64,000 bases of DNA. Source: Alphaproteobacteria bacterium. GTDB taxonomy: Bacteria; Pseudomonadota; Alphaproteobacteria; Caulobacterales; Caulobacteraceae. Where the stretch lies: positions 38,983 to 102,982 of the forward strand of contig JANYET010000025.1 of assembly GCA_025359785.1 (NCBI GenBank). The letters run 5' to 3'. Below, in pieces: positions 35,967 through 45,708 of this stretch (within the stretch, counting starts at the first letter, position 1; each line of letters begins with the position of its first letter). The notes beneath the pieces are model-generated. The model worked only from the letters and a program-made list of their open reading frames with translations, searched no databases and was not told where the DNA came from. A program made the translations under genes and the position numbers.

Positions 35967-36680
35967 TCACGTGGTGGCCGGCGCGGTGTTGGTGTTGGCG
36001 GCTTGGGCGGCCTGTTCAACCGAAACGACCTTCGACCAGTCCACCGGACCGCCGTTGACCGTGATGTTGGTCGCCCCGTTTGCCTGGGTGACGCCGGTGA
36101 CGACGCCCTGCACATAGGTGGTGGTCTTCATCGTGGCCCCGACGGCGTCCTTGGCCGTGACCCGCAAGGCGTAGGTCCCGCCGTTCGGCAGCTGCGTGCC
36201 CAGAAGGTTCTTGCCGTTCCAGGAGAAGGCGTGCTCGCCGGCCTTCAGGTCCGTGGGCGCCTCGGCGTGGACCACATTGCCGTTGGAATCCAGCACCTCG
36301 ACCTTCAGGTCGCTGGCGCCGGAAGGCAAATTATAGACCCACTGCGCCGTGCCGTTGGTCAGGTTGGCGTTGTCGCTGGCGGCCTTCACGGTCTTGCCGA
36401 TCAGGGTCACGGCGGTCGAGATGCCGTTGGAGGTGTTGGCCACCAACTGCTTGAGCAGGGTGTTGCCGTTGAGCTGCTGCTCCACGCCGGTCATCTGCAC
36501 CAGCTGCTGGGTGAACTGGTTGGAATCCAGCGGCGAGGTGGGATCCTGGTTCTTGAGCTGCGTCGTCAGCAAGGCCAGGAAGGTATTGAAGTTGTCGGCC
36601 AGGCCAGCGATGCCCTTCGTCGTTGCGTCCTGGGCGGTCGACTTGGTGACCGGCGCGGCAGTCGTGGCGGTGACGGACAT
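35967..36680 (-). CDS. flgD: Flagellar hook assembly scaffold FlgD
   Basis: A 237-aa hook cap. The N-terminal NFNTFLALLTTQLKNQDPTSPLDSNQFTQQLVQMTGVEQQLNGN is the FlgD signature, and the C-terminal part has the FlgD Ig-like and Tudor-like domains (GEHAFSWNGKNLLGTQLPNGGTYALRVTA). It is needed for polymerisation of FlgE and removed when the hook is complete. It starts 8 bases after the fliK stop, with CTGAGG as RBS. Confidence 0.95.
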   Translation of the reverse strand: MSVTATTAAPVTKSTAQDATTKGIAGLADNFNTFLALLTTQLKNQDPTSPLDSNQFTQQLVQMTGVEQQLNGNTLLKQLVANTSNGISTAVTLIGKTVKAASDNANLTNGTAQWVYNLPSGASDLKVEVLDSNGNVVHAEAPTDLKAGEHAFSWNGKNLLGTQLPNGGTYALRVTAKDAVGATMKTTTYVQGVVTGVTQANGATNITVNGGPVDWSKVVSVEQAAQAANTNTAPATT

Positions 36681-36687
36681 GGCGGCC

Positions 36688-38184
36688 TCAGATCCTGATA
36701 TCGACGCCCGCGCGCGCGGTGCGGCGAAGGGCGTATTGCGGGGGTGGCGTGTCGGCGGTGGTGTCCAGCGCCGCCTGGAAGGCGCGGCCGCGGAAGGCGG
36801 CGCCGGCGTCGGACGACTGATCCTGCGGCGGGTTGCCCTGGCCCTGGCCTCGGTCACTGGCGACGTCGAAGGACATGCCGCCGGAAAGGTCAAAGCCGGC
36901 CTGGGCCATCGCCTCGTGGAGCTCGCCGGCGCGGGCCTTCAACTCCGCGGCGGCCTGTGGGGTGTCGAAGGACATCGCCGCGCTCATCCGGCCGTCGGCG
37001 CCGATGGCGATCCGTACATCCACCTTGCCGAGACCGGCGGGATCGAGCTGGAGGTCGAACTGGCTGGTGCGGCCGTCGAGCTTCTTGACGATCTGGGCGG
37101 CGAGGTTGGCGACAGTCTGCGGCGCACCGCGCACGGCGATAGCCGCCGCGTGGATCAGCGTCGCTGGCGTCGTGGTGGCCGACGTGGCGGGATCGCTGCG
37201 GGCCGACGCCGCGCCGGTGTCACCGGGCTTGGCCTCGACCAGGGGCTGTTCGGCGGAGGGCTCGTCATCAAGGCCGCCCTTGGTCGGGCCGCCCGCGACC
37301 GGCTGCAAGGCATCGGTGGCCTTGGCGGTGAGGGCGGCGATGCCGCCGGGCGCGGTCGTGGTCTTGACGCTGTCGACGCGGGTCGAGGCCTTGATAGCCT
37401 GAACCCGCTCCTTCGGCGCCACGGGTGCGGCGGCCTCGGCAGACTTTTCAGCGGCCAGCGCCGGCGGCGCAGTCACAGCCGGCGCGGCGGCCACGACAGG
37501 CGGGGCCTCCAGTACGGGTGGGACAGCGACAGTGGTCGCCGATGGTTGCGCGGCCGGGACAGCGTCTGTCTTCGGGGTCAGCGCGGCATCGACCTTGGCC
37601 GTGGCGGCGGTGTCGGACGCGGCGCTCCCGGCGGCCAGGGCGGCGAGCGCCGTCGCGGGTTGCGCCGCGGGCGTCGCCTTGGGGCCGGCGGCGTCCGGAT
37701 CGATCGCGCCAGGGGCGCCCGCGAGCTGGGCGAGGGCGTTTGCGGTGGTGGGGTTCGACGTCTTATCGGTCGCCGTGACGACACTGCCGGTATTGGCGAG
37801 CGCCGGCTGGGCCGCGCTGTCCTGGCCGGTCGTGGCGGTGGACGCCGCAGCCGGAAGATTCGCCACGATGGGGACCAGCAGGGCGAGGTTCGGATTGGAG
37901 GACGACCCGTCGGCCGCGGCGGTCTTGTCGTCGCCGGCCACCTTGCCCTTGGTCTTGCTATCGTCGGTGGCGGTCTTGCCGGCGATCGTGGTCTTGGCTC
38001 CTGGCGTGGTGGTTTCGCCGGCCGCCGGGCTCTTGGCCCCGAACAGCGCCGCCAGCATGGCCTCGAACGCCGCGACCGGATCCTGCGCCTGAGCCGCCTG
38101 AGCCTGACCGGTGTTCGCCGCGCCGGACGACGCGGTGGCGCCGGGCGCAGGGGGCGGTGCGGGATTGATCGCGGGCGAAGACAT
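36688..38184 (-). CDS. fliK: Flagellar hook-length control protein FliK
   Basis: A 498-aa Ala/Pro/Thr-rich protein that acts as a molecular ruler and switches export from hook to filament substrates. The low-complexity ruler covers about residues 1-350. The conserved Flg_hook domain follows at about 360-460 with QFDLQLDPAGLGKVDVRIAIG and AAMSFDTPQAAAELKARAGELHEAMAQAGFDLSGGMSFDV. The ATG at 38184 gives MSSPAINPA; the upstream open frame reads through the 16-base tandem repeats. First gene of the fliK-flgD-flgE unit. Confidence 0.9.
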   Translation of the reverse strand: MSSPAINPAPPPAPGATASSGAANTGQAQAAQAQDPVAAFEAMLAALFGAKSPAAGETTTPGAKTTIAGKTATDDSKTKGKVAGDDKTAAADGSSSNPNLALLVPIVANLPAAASTATTGQDSAAQPALANTGSVVTATDKTSNPTTANALAQLAGAPGAIDPDAAGPKATPAAQPATALAALAAGSAASDTAATAKVDAALTPKTDAVPAAQPSATTVAVPPVLEAPPVVAAAPAVTAPPALAAEKSAEAAAPVAPKERVQAIKASTRVDSVKTTTAPGGIAALTAKATDALQPVAGGPTKGGLDDEPSAEQPLVEAKPGDTGAASARSDPATSATTTPATLIHAAAIAVRGAPQTVANLAAQIVKKLDGRTSQFDLQLDPAGLGKVDVRIAIGADGRMSAAMSFDTPQAAAELKARAGELHEAMAQAGFDLSGGMSFDVASDRGQGQGNPPQDQSSDAGAAFRGRAFQAALDTTADTPPPQYALRRTARAGVDIRI

Positions 38185-38202
38185 ATTCAGCAGGAGCCTT
38201 GG

Positions 38203-38250
38203 ATGGCCTAAGACTGGAATGGCCTGAAACTGGGATGGCCTAAGATTGGG
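38203..38250. repeat. Three tandem 16-base repeats in the fliK leader
   Basis: ATGGCCTAAGACTGGA, ATGGCCTGAAACTGGG and ATGGCCTAAGATTGGG, contiguous. They lie between the sigma-54 motif and the fliK start, so they would be in the 5' UTR or form binding sites for a regulator. Confidence 0.85.
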
Positions 38251-38296
38251 AGTGGTCGGACGCCTGCTGCGTCGGGGCACATTCGAGCAATCTGAC

Positions 38297-38311
38297 GCAA
38301 CCTTTGCGCCA
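38297..38311 (-). promoter_or_regulatory. Sigma-54 promoter for fliK-flgD-flgE
   Basis: On the minus strand TGGCGCAAAGGTTGC has the -24 GG and -12 GC exactly 10 bases apart, matching TGGC-N8-TGC. It lies about 113 bases upstream of fliK. Class III hook genes in Caulobacter are sigma-54 dependent with FlbD. Confidence 0.75.
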
Positions 38312-38483
38312 ACCGAGTAATTTGCTGTTTTCGTTTAGATAATTAGCGGTTTTAGGTCGAACCCCCGCCGTCTCGCTGAGCGGAAATTGCCGGGCCGATC
38401 CGGGCCCGATGGGGCGTTTCCTGCCGCCCAGTCGACCCTGGTGTTTCGGGCGGTTTCGGCCACCGGGGCGGCCCTGCCGCAAC

Positions 38484-38498
38484 TGGCGCCGGTCTTGC
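38484..38498 (+). promoter_or_regulatory. Sigma-54 promoter for flgK-flgL
   Basis: TGGCGCCGGTCTTGC, again with GG and GC 10 bases apart. It lies about 150 bases upstream of the flgK ATG, on the opposite strand from the fliK promoter. TTAACC just downstream (38502-38507) might influence regulation. Confidence 0.75.
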
Positions 38499-38645
38499 GA
38501 TTAACCCTATGAACTCACCGGCCCCTGAGAGGGACCATGTTGAAAACAAATAGGATTTCCCGGCTCTACGCGTGGACGTGTCCGTCTACCCCGGCAGAAT
38601 TCGCCGGGCCATGCGTCAGCCTTTGCCGGGCGGAGACTTAAGGGC

Positions 38646-40754
38646 ATGTCCCTAACCGTATCGCTGCAGACGGCGACGTCAGGCCTGCGCGCCGCCCAGG
38701 CCGGGCTGAGCGCGGTCTCTGACAACATCGCCAACGTCAACACCCCCGGCTATGTGCGCAAGGCGATCGTCCAGCAGCAGCTGGTGGTGGACGGCCGCGG
38801 CGCCGGCGTCGAAGTGTCCAGCGTCAAACGGGTCACCGACCAGTATCTGCAGGCCGCCAGCCTGACGGCGGGCTCGGATTCCAACCGCTATGGCATCTAT
38901 TCGCAGTACCTGGACAACGCCCAGAGCCTGTTCGGCGACCCATCGGGTAGCGACTATTTCTTCAACCTGCCGGACCAGATCTCGGCCGACTTCGCGAGTT
39001 CGGCCAATGACCCGTCGTCCACCCTGTTGCGCAGCCAGGCCCTGAACTCGGTCAGCAACTTCCTGGACCAGGCCAATCGCATCAATACCCAGGTTACGGC
39101 GCTGGGCGTCACCATCGATGGCAAGATCGGCGACGACGTCAGCCAGGTGAACGGTCTGCTCCAGCAGATCGACAAGCTGAACGCCGACATCGCGCGCGGC
39201 AAGATCAGCGGCGCCGACGCCACCGGCACCGAGAATATCCAGACCCAGTTGCTCAACCAGCTGTCCACCTTGATGAACGTGCGGGTGAGCGCGCGGGCGC
39301 AGGGCGGCGTGGATGTTCGTTCCACCGAGGGCGTCGTGCTGGTCGGCAACGGCGCCTCGACGCTGACCTACAATCGCTCGGGGACGACACCCGGCTATAT
39401 TACCGCGATCACGCCAGGCGCCTCCGTCGGGCCGCAGACCGTCACCGCGGCCAGCGGCGAAATCCGCGGGCTTCTCGACCTGCGTGACACCAAGCTGCCG
39501 GGCATTTCCGATCAGCTGGGGGAGTTCGTCTCGCGCTCCGCCGCGGCCCTGAACGCCGCCAGCAACGCCTCGACCGCCTCGCCGCCGCCCACGACGCTCA
39601 CCGGGCGCAACACTGGGCTCGATCTGCCGACCGCTGTCAGCAACTTCAGTGGGACGACCACGCTGGCGATCACCAACGCCGCGGGCGTGCCGCAGAAGAC
39701 GGTGGCCCTCGACTTCACCGCCGGAACCATGAGCGTCAACGGCGGTGCGGGCGTGGCCTTCACGCCAGCGACCTTCCTGGCCAACCTCAACACGGCGCTC
39801 GGCGCCAGCGGCTCGGCCAGCTTCACCAACGGCGCGCTGTCGATCACCGCGGCCGGCGCCAACGGCGTGGCCATCGACGCCGGGTCCGCGCAGAAAGCCG
39901 GCCAGGGCTTTTCGCAGTTCTTCGGCCTGAACGACATCATCAGCTCGACCGGCTTTGCGACCTACGACACCGGGCTGACCGCCGCCGACGCCAACGGGTT
40001 CACGCCGGGCGGCCAGATCACGCTTCGGCTCTCGACCACGGACGGCAACCCGTTGCGCGACGTGACGGTCGCCGTGCCCGCCGCTGGCACGCCCGCCATG
40101 AGCGACCTGCTGACCGCGCTGAACAGCAACACGACGGGCGTCGGCCTCTACGGCGCCTTCTCGCTCGACCCCCAGGGCAGCCTCACCTTCACCGGGACCG
40201 CGCCGCAGAACGCCCAGCTGTCGGTGGTCTCCGACTTCACCCAGCGCGGCGCGGGCGGCGCCTCGATCAGCCAGCTGTTCGGCCTGGGCCTGGCCTCACG
40301 TTCGGCGCGGGCCAGCAGCTATGAGCTCAACCCGACGCTCGCCTCGGCGCCGACCCGCCTGCCGTTCGGTACGCTCAACCTCGGCGTCGCGGCCGGACAA
40401 TCGGCGATAACGCCCGGCGACGGATCCGGTGCGCTGGCGCTCTCGCTGGCCGGCGCCAAGTCACAGCTCTTCAAGGCCGCCGGCGACCTCGGCAACGTGC
40501 AGATGACGCTCACCGACTACGCCGCCCAGTTCGGCGGCTCGATCGGCCGCGACTCCGCCACCGCCCAGAGCGCTGCCGACAGCGCCACCGCCGTCCAGAC
40601 CCAGGCCGACGCCAAGCGCCAGTCTGTCGAAGGCGTGAACATCGACGAGGAACTGATCAGCCTCACCACCTACCAGCAGGCGTTCAGCGCCAACGCCCGC
40701 ATGATCCAGGCCACGAAGGATCTCTTCGATGTCCTGACCAGTCTTATCCGCTGA
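38646..40754 (+). CDS. flgK: Flagellar hook-associated protein 1, FlgK
   Basis: A 702-aa junction protein between hook and filament. N-terminal MSLTVSLQTATSGLRAAQAGLSAVSDNIANVNTPGYVRKAI and C-terminal EGVNIDEELISLTTYQQAFSANARMIQATKDLFDVLTSLIR are the typical coiled ends; the variable middle holds Ala/Ser/Thr/Gly-rich beta domains. Exported by the flagellar system. Start and length fit the family. flgL follows 37 bases later. Confidence 0.95.
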   Translation: MSLTVSLQTATSGLRAAQAGLSAVSDNIANVNTPGYVRKAIVQQQLVVDGRGAGVEVSSVKRVTDQYLQAASLTAGSDSNRYGIYSQYLDNAQSLFGDPSGSDYFFNLPDQISADFASSANDPSSTLLRSQALNSVSNFLDQANRINTQVTALGVTIDGKIGDDVSQVNGLLQQIDKLNADIARGKISGADATGTENIQTQLLNQLSTLMNVRVSARAQGGVDVRSTEGVVLVGNGASTLTYNRSGTTPGYITAITPGASVGPQTVTAASGEIRGLLDLRDTKLPGISDQLGEFVSRSAAALNAASNASTASPPPTTLTGRNTGLDLPTAVSNFSGTTTLAITNAAGVPQKTVALDFTAGTMSVNGGAGVAFTPATFLANLNTALGASGSASFTNGALSITAAGANGVAIDAGSAQKAGQGFSQFFGLNDIISSTGFATYDTGLTAADANGFTPGGQITLRLSTTDGNPLRDVTVAVPAAGTPAMSDLLTALNSNTTGVGLYGAFSLDPQGSLTFTGTAPQNAQLSVVSDFTQRGAGGASISQLFGLGLASRSARASSYELNPTLASAPTRLPFGTLNLGVAAGQSAITPGDGSGALALSLAGAKSQLFKAAGDLGNVQMTLTDYAAQFGGSIGRDSATAQSAADSATAVQTQADAKRQSVEGVNIDEELISLTTYQQAFSANARMIQATKDLFDVLTSLIR

Positions 40755-40791
40755 CCTGATGCGCCCAGGCCAGGCTTAGAAGGACCCGACC

Positions 40792-41721
40792 ATGGTCAAC
40801 CGCGTCTCCACCGCCGGAAACTACTCCGCGATCCTCGCCAATCTGATGGCCGCCGAAAACCGCCAGGTGAACGCCGAAAACCGCGTCGCCTCGCAGAAGA
40901 ATGGCAACGACCTCAAGGCCTTCGCCAATCAGGCAGAGACGCTCACGGCCATGCGGACGGTGGATGCGCGGATCGGCAACTATCAGGCTCAGAACGACCA
41001 GATCGCGTCGAAGCTGACCACTCAGGATCAGGCGCTGAACGACATCGCAGGGTCCGCCGACCAGGTCCGCCAGGCGATCGCCAATGCCCTGGCGGCCGGC
41101 GACGCCAACACCTTGATGCAGGTCGCGCAGAACCAGCTCCACATCGCCGCCAGCGGCCTCAACGCCCAGTTCGACGGCAAGTACCTGTTCGCCGGAAGTC
41201 AGATCAACACCAAGCCGGTTACCGTCGCCCAGCTCAGCGACCTGACCGCGGGTCCGCCGATCGCCAGCTTCTTCCAGAACGACGCCAATAAGGTCCAGGC
41301 CAAGCTGGATGACTCCACCACGGTCACGACGGGCCAGCTGGCCAGCGACCTCGGAACCCCGATGATGCAGGCGTTCCAGGCCTTGCAGGCCTTCGATCAG
41401 GGCGGGAGTGGGCCGCTGAACGGCAAGCTGACCGCGGCGCAGGAGACCTTCCTGACCGCCCAGCTCACCAACTGGGTGACGATCGGCAAGAACCTGACCA
41501 GCCAGACGGCGCAAAACGGCCTCGTCCAAAAGCAGGTGGACGACACCAAGGCGAGCCTGGTGACCCAGCAGAATTCGCTCACCATCATGATCGGTCACAT
41601 CACCGATGCTGACATGGCCCTGGCCGCCACCGACCTGTCCAACGCCCAGCTTTCGGTGCAGGCCACGGCCAAGGTGCTGCAGACGTTGCAGAGCTCCTCG
41701 CTCCTGAACCTGCTGCGTTAG
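40792..41721 (+). CDS. flgL: Flagellar hook-associated protein 3, FlgL
   Basis: A 309-aa flagellin-like junction protein. [45 protein letters not shown] is the N-terminal coiled region, [21 protein letters not shown] is a typical HAP3 motif, and the C-terminus pairs with it ([29 protein letters not shown]). It forms the adaptor between FlgK and flagellin. Same operon as flgK. Confidence 0.94.
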   Translation: MVNRVSTAGNYSAILANLMAAENRQVNAENRVASQKNGNDLKAFANQAETLTAMRTVDARIGNYQAQNDQIASKLTTQDQALNDIAGSADQVRQAIANALAAGDANTLMQVAQNQLHIAASGLNAQFDGKYLFAGSQINTKPVTVAQLSDLTAGPPIASFFQNDANKVQAKLDDSTTVTTGQLASDLGTPMMQAFQALQAFDQGGSGPLNGKLTAAQETFLTAQLTNWVTIGKNLTSQTAQNGLVQKQVDDTKASLVTQQNSLTIMIGHITDADMALAATDLSNAQLSVQATAKVLQTLQSSSLLNLLR

Positions 41722-41770
41722 GCGTAGCCGCCCGGCCGGCGCCCTCCCCAACGGGGCTCCGGAGAGCTAT

Positions 41771-42976
41771 ATGGGCGGCATGAACGCGCCAACCCGCCTC
41801 AATGGGCTCACCGCCGCCAGCCTCAGCGACGGGCTGCTAGAGGCTGCTCGCGACGCCGTGCGCCTGCCGGCCGGCAGCCGGATCGTTGCGGCGATGTCGG
41901 GCGGCGTGGATTCCACGGTGACCGCCGCCCTGCTGGCCAAGGCCGGCTATGACGTGGTGGGCGTCACCCTGCAGCTCTACGACCATGGCGCGGCGATCCA
42001 GAAGAAGGGCGCGTGCTGCGCGGGTCAGGACATCCACGATGCGCGCACCGCCGCCGAGGGCCTCGGCATCGCGCACTACGTCCTCGACTACGAGAGCCGC
42101 TTCAAGGCGCAGGTCATCGAGGATTTCGCCGACAGCTATCTGCGGGGCGAGACGCCGATCCCCTGCATCCGCTGCAATCAGACGGTGAAGTTCCGCGATC
42201 TGCTGGATGTCGCCCGCGACCTAGGGGCCGAGGCCATGGCGACGGGGCACTATGTCCGGTGCGAGGTCGGCGCGGACGGGGCCGAGTTGCACCGCGCCGC
42301 CGACGCCAACCGCGACCAGTCCTATTTCCTGTTCGCCACCACGGCGGACCAGCTGGACTATCTGCGCTTTCCGCTCGGCGGCATGCCGAAGCCAGCCGTG
42401 CGCGCCGCCGCCGCCGAGTTGGGCCTGGCCGTGGCCGACAAGCCGGACAGCCAGGACATCTGTTTCGTGCCGGAAGGCCGCTACACCACCGTTATCGACC
42501 GCCTGCGTCCTCATGGCGCCGAGCCTGGCGACATTGTGCATATGGACGGCCGCGTGCTGGGCCGCCACGAGGGCGTCACCCGCTACACCATCGGCCAGCG
42601 CCGGGGGCTGAACGTCGCCGTGGGCGATCCGCTGTTCGTCGCGCGGATCGACGCCCAGGCGCGTCAGGTGGTCGTCGGACCGCGCGAGGCCCTGCTGACG
42701 CGGGCCCTGGTGCTGGGCGAAACCAACTGGATCGGCGACGGCGCCTCGATCGCCGCGGCCTGCGCGGCGGCGCGGCCGGTGCTGGCCCGCGTCCGCTCGA
42801 CCCGCGAGCCGGTCTTGGGCCGCCTGACCCTGATCGACGGACATCCCGGCGTCGCCTTCGATACCCACGAAGAAGGCGTGGCCCCCGGCCAGGCCTGCGC
42901 GCTCTACGCACCGGAAGCGCCGAGCCGGGTTCTGGGCGGTGGCTTCATCGCCTCGGCGGTCCGCGCGACCCTCTGA
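41771..42976 (+). CDS. mnmA: tRNA-specific 2-thiouridylase MnmA
   Basis: Installs the 2-thio group on U34 of Lys, Glu and Gln tRNAs. The 401-aa protein has the PP-loop [32 protein letters not shown], the catalytic cysteines in [12 protein letters not shown] and [10 protein letters not shown], and the family motif TGHYVR. The C-terminal beta-barrel domain includes [16 protein letters not shown]. The ATG at 41771 is 49 bases after flg[11 protein letters not shown] may be partly untranslated. Confidence 0.95.
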   Translation: MGGMNAPTRLNGLTAASLSDGLLEAARDAVRLPAGSRIVAAMSGGVDSTVTAALLAKAGYDVVGVTLQLYDHGAAIQKKGACCAGQDIHDARTAAEGLGIAHYVLDYESRFKAQVIEDFADSYLRGETPIPCIRCNQTVKFRDLLDVARDLGAEAMATGHYVRCEVGADGAELHRAADANRDQSYFLFATTADQLDYLRFPLGGMPKPAVRAAAAELGLAVADKPDSQDICFVPEGRYTTVIDRLRPHGAEPGDIVHMDGRVLGRHEGVTRYTIGQRRGLNVAVGDPLFVARIDAQARQVVVGPREALLTRALVLGETNWIGDGASIAAACAAARPVLARVRSTREPVLGRLTLIDGHPGVAFDTHEEGVAPGQACALYAPEAPSRVLGGGFIASAVRATL

Positions 42977-42986
42977 GACGCCGAGG

Positions 42987-43631
42987 CTAGTTGGTCCGGG
43001 CGACCGGGGCGGCGATCTCGTTGCGGCGCAGCATGGGCGCGGTCCAGGGCGGGTCGTAGAACCAGGCGGAAGGTTCGCCCGTCACCCGCCAGTGGCTGGC
43101 GGCCAGGGCCGCGGTGAGCTCGCCCTGCCGGGCCGCCACCGCCTTGGCGGTCCCCGATCCGCTGAACCGCAGGACAGCGTAGTCCGCCGGCGCAACCTCC
43201 ACGATGCGGACAGAAGGATCGCTGGGCGTCGGCAGGGTCTCGCGGGTGTAGCGCGCGGGCATGAAGAACTGCACCCGCCATGCGCCAGGGCCGCCTGCTG
43301 TCTGGGCCGCGGTCTGGGCCACCGGCGCGGTCATGGCGATCTTCTCCGAGGCCGCGCTTTGGGCGACCGGCGCGGTCATGGCGATGGCGCTCTTGGTCGT
43401 GTTGCCGCCGAAGATGTAGCCCGCCACCTTGCGAAAGCCCGCGCTGCGCGCCTCGACATCCGGTCCGGACACCGTGGTCTCCGCCGCGAGCCTGGGCCCG
43501 TAGTGGCGAATCTCGACCGCGCCCACGCGCTCCACCACGGTGAATTTCGGCTCCTCGGTCCCCGACCGGATGCCAACCAGGCCGCCCAAGGCAGCCATAA
43601 TGCCTATCGTCGTTTCTGCTAGACCCGCCAT
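42987..43631 (-). CDS. SOUL-family heme-binding protein
   Basis: A 214-aa protein with an N-terminal membrane or signal segment (GIMAALGGLVGI), then the SOUL domain: FTVVERVGAVEIRHYGPRLAAETTV, FRKVAGYIFGGN, IAMTAPV repeated twice, and FFMPARYTRETLP. SOUL proteins bind heme or tetrapyrroles in diverse roles; a heme-ligating His cannot be assigned here. Start at 43631 (MAGLAETTIG) is preferred over a start 12 codons earlier. Convergent with mnmA, divergent from the thiolase gene. Confidence 0.87.
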   Translation of the reverse strand: MAGLAETTIGIMAALGGLVGIRSGTEEPKFTVVERVGAVEIRHYGPRLAAETTVSGPDVEARSAGFRKVAGYIFGGNTTKSAIAMTAPVAQSAASEKIAMTAPVAQTAAQTAGGPGAWRVQFFMPARYTRETLPTPSDPSVRIVEVAPADYAVLRFSGSGTAKAVAARQGELTAALAASHWRVTGEPSAWFYDPPWTAPMLRRNEIAAPVARTN

Positions 43632-43684
43632 GAATGCCTCTCCGGCGCCTCCCAATGCTGGGCGCATCCCGCTATATGGGCGCC

Positions 43685-44875
43685 ATGAGCCAGAATTCCG
43701 ACCCCGTCGTCATCGCATCGTACGCCCGCACGCCCATGGGCGGGTTCCAGGGTGTCTTCGCGCCGGTGAAGGCCACCGAGCTTGGCGCCGCGGCGGTCCG
43801 CGCCGCGGTGGCGCGGTCGGGCGCGCCCGCCGACGCGGTTCAGCAGATCGTCATGGGCTGCGTCCTGCCCGCGGGCCTCGGCCAGGCGCCGGCCCGTCAG
43901 GCGGCGATCGGCGCCGGCCTGCCGAAGTCCGTCGAAGCCACCACCGTCAACAAGATGTGCGGCTCGGGCATGCAGGCCGCGATCCTGGCGCATGACGCCC
44001 TGGCCGCGGGCTCGGCCGACATCATCGTCGCCGGCGGCATGGAGAGCATGTCCAACGCGCCCTACCTCCTGACCAAGCACCGCGCCGGCGCGCGCATCGG
44101 CCACGATACGTCCTACGACAGCATGTACCTGGATGGCCTCGAGGACGCCTATGAGCCTGGCCGGCTGATGGGTTCCTTCGCCGAGGAGACCGCCAAGTCT
44201 TACCAGTTCACCCGCGAGGCCATGGACGCGTTCGCCATCCGCTCGCTCAACAACGCCAAGGCGGCGACCGAGAGCGGCGCCTTCTCCCGCGAAATCACCC
44301 CGTTCGAGGTGGTGACCCGCAAGGGCGCGGTGCTGATCGTCGATGACGAGCAGCCGGCCAAGGCCGACCCGGCCAAGATCCCGACGCTGAAGCCCGCCTT
44401 CGCCAAGGACGGCGCGATCACCGCGGCCAACGCCTCCTCGATCAGTGACGGCGCTGCGGCCCTGGTGATGACCCGCGAGAGCGTGGCCCGAAAGCTCGGC
44501 ATGACCATCGTCGCCCGGGTGGCCGCCCACGCCGGCCACGCCCACGAGCCGGGCCTGTTCACCACCGCGCCGGTTCCCGCGATCCAGAAATGCCTGAAGC
44601 GCGCCGGCTGGACCGTCGCCGACGTGGACCTGTTCGAAGTCAACGAGGCCTTCGCGGTGGTCGCCATGATCGCCGAGCGTGACCTCGGCATCGACCGCGC
44701 CAAGCTGAACGTCAACGGCGGCGCCTGCGCGCTCGGACACCCGATCGGGGCCAGCGGCGCGCGCATCCTGGCGACCCTGCTCAGCGCGCTAGAGGCCCGC
44801 GGCGGCAAGCGCGGCGTCGCCGCCCTCTGCATCGGCGGCGGCGAAGCCACCGCGATGGCGGTTGAACTGGCCTGA
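43685..44875 (+). CDS. Acetyl-CoA C-acetyltransferase (thiolase)
   Basis: A 396-aa thiolase. The acyl-carrying Cys92 is in NKMCGSGMQAAIL, the second half-site has VNGGACALGHPIGASGARI and the catalytic His and Cys are in GHPIGASG and CIGGGEATAMAVE near the C-terminus. It condenses two acetyl-CoA (as in polyhydroxybutyrate or isoprenoid routes) or acts in degradation; the direction cannot be decided from sequence. The ATG at 43685 is chosen over a start 17 codons earlier because MSQNSDPVVIASYARTPMG is the conserved beginning. Confidence 0.93.
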   Translation: MSQNSDPVVIASYARTPMGGFQGVFAPVKATELGAAAVRAAVARSGAPADAVQQIVMGCVLPAGLGQAPARQAAIGAGLPKSVEATTVNKMCGSGMQAAILAHDALAAGSADIIVAGGMESMSNAPYLLTKHRAGARIGHDTSYDSMYLDGLEDAYEPGRLMGSFAEETAKSYQFTREAMDAFAIRSLNNAKAATESGAFSREITPFEVVTRKGAVLIVDDEQPAKADPAKIPTLKPAFAKDGAITAANASSISDGAAALVMTRESVARKLGMTIVARVAAHAGHAHEPGLFTTAPVPAIQKCLKRAGWTVADVDLFEVNEAFAVVAMIAERDLGIDRAKLNVNGGACALGHPIGASGARILATLLSALEARGGKRGVAALCIGGGEATAMAVELA

Positions 44876-44911
44876 CCGGCCCGCGCAGCGGGCAATTCAA
44901 TAGAGTTGAAC

Positions 44912-44981
44912 AACCACGGATTTCACTGATTTCACGAATTCGGCGCGGACTCATCCGTGAAATCCGTGAAATTCCGTGGTT
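44912..44981. repeat. Long imperfect inverted repeat, likely bidirectional terminator
   Basis: AACCACGGATTTCACTGATT and ATCCGTGAAATTCCGTGGTT-type arms (44912-44939 and 44950-44981) form a long hairpin with internal TTTCACGGAT/ATCCGTGAAA repeats. It lies between the convergent thiolase and DUF3617 genes. Confidence 0.75.
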
Positions 44982-45019
44982 CGAAAGACTGAGTCTCCGC
45001 TGCCGCGGAGCCTCGAAGA

Positions 45020-45640
45020 CTATGGCTTGTCCTTCATAGCGGCGGCCATGGCCTTGGCCTGGGCGACCGAGACGCTCGCGCGGCCGCCTTCCATGTTGAT
45101 CGTCATGCCACCGGGCAGCACCATGTCGCCGGGCTTCATGTCGGCCGGGCAGGGGCCCTTCCAGGTGGCCTCGATCAGGACCTTGTGGGCGCTGTTGGCC
45201 TGGGGCATCGGCGAGCCGGTGGTGCTGGAACTCACCTCGACCTTGTAGTGCGAACCGAAGTCGCCGGTGACCGCGCCGTCGGAGGTCACCGTGCCGCTCT
45301 CGCCCATCTTGCAGACCGAATGGAAGTCCCAGCCGCCACCCAGGTGCGGGGTGATCCGCTGTTCGGCGCAGTCGGACTTGCCCGCCGCGCCGCCCCAGAC
45401 CTTCATCTTCTGGTCGAAAGCCGCATCCAGGCACATCTTCGTCGTCTGGGTCATCCGCGGCAGGGTGACGGTCTGTTCCCACAGTCCGGCCTTGCGCGCC
45501 GGCAGGGTCACGGATGTAGGGGGCTCAGCCGGAGCCGAGGCGCTGGCCGGCGCGGTGCCGGTGGCTGCTGTCTCGCTCTGCTTGGCGCAGGCGCCCAGCG
45601 CCAGCAGCGCCAACCCGGAAACCAGGATCGCACGCTTCAT
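45020..45640 (-). CDS. DUF3617 lipoprotein
   Basis: A 206-aa exported protein with lipobox LALGAC (Cys20), a Ser/Ala/Pro linker, then the DUF3617 domain: RKAGLWEQTVTLP...TKMCLDAAFDQ, GWDFHSVCKMGESGTVTSDGAVTGDFGSHYKVEV and a C-terminal KGPCPADMKPGDMVLPGG. Conserved Cys residues probably form disulfides. Function of the family unknown. The start MKRAILVSGL is the signal peptide; ten upstream in-frame codons are dispensable. Confidence 0.86.
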   Translation of the reverse strand: MKRAILVSGLALLALGACAKQSETAATGTAPASASAPAEPPTSVTLPARKAGLWEQTVTLPRMTQTTKMCLDAAFDQKMKVWGGAAGKSDCAEQRITPHLGGGWDFHSVCKMGESGTVTSDGAVTGDFGSHYKVEVSSSTTGSPMPQANSAHKVLIEATWKGPCPADMKPGDMVLPGGMTINMEGGRASVSVAQAKAMAAAMKDKP

Positions 45641-45708
45641 CTTGAACCCTCCCAAGCCCCTGACCATTGTACGAGGCTAGACGCGATCCGGCCGCAGGAG
45701 AACACGCG

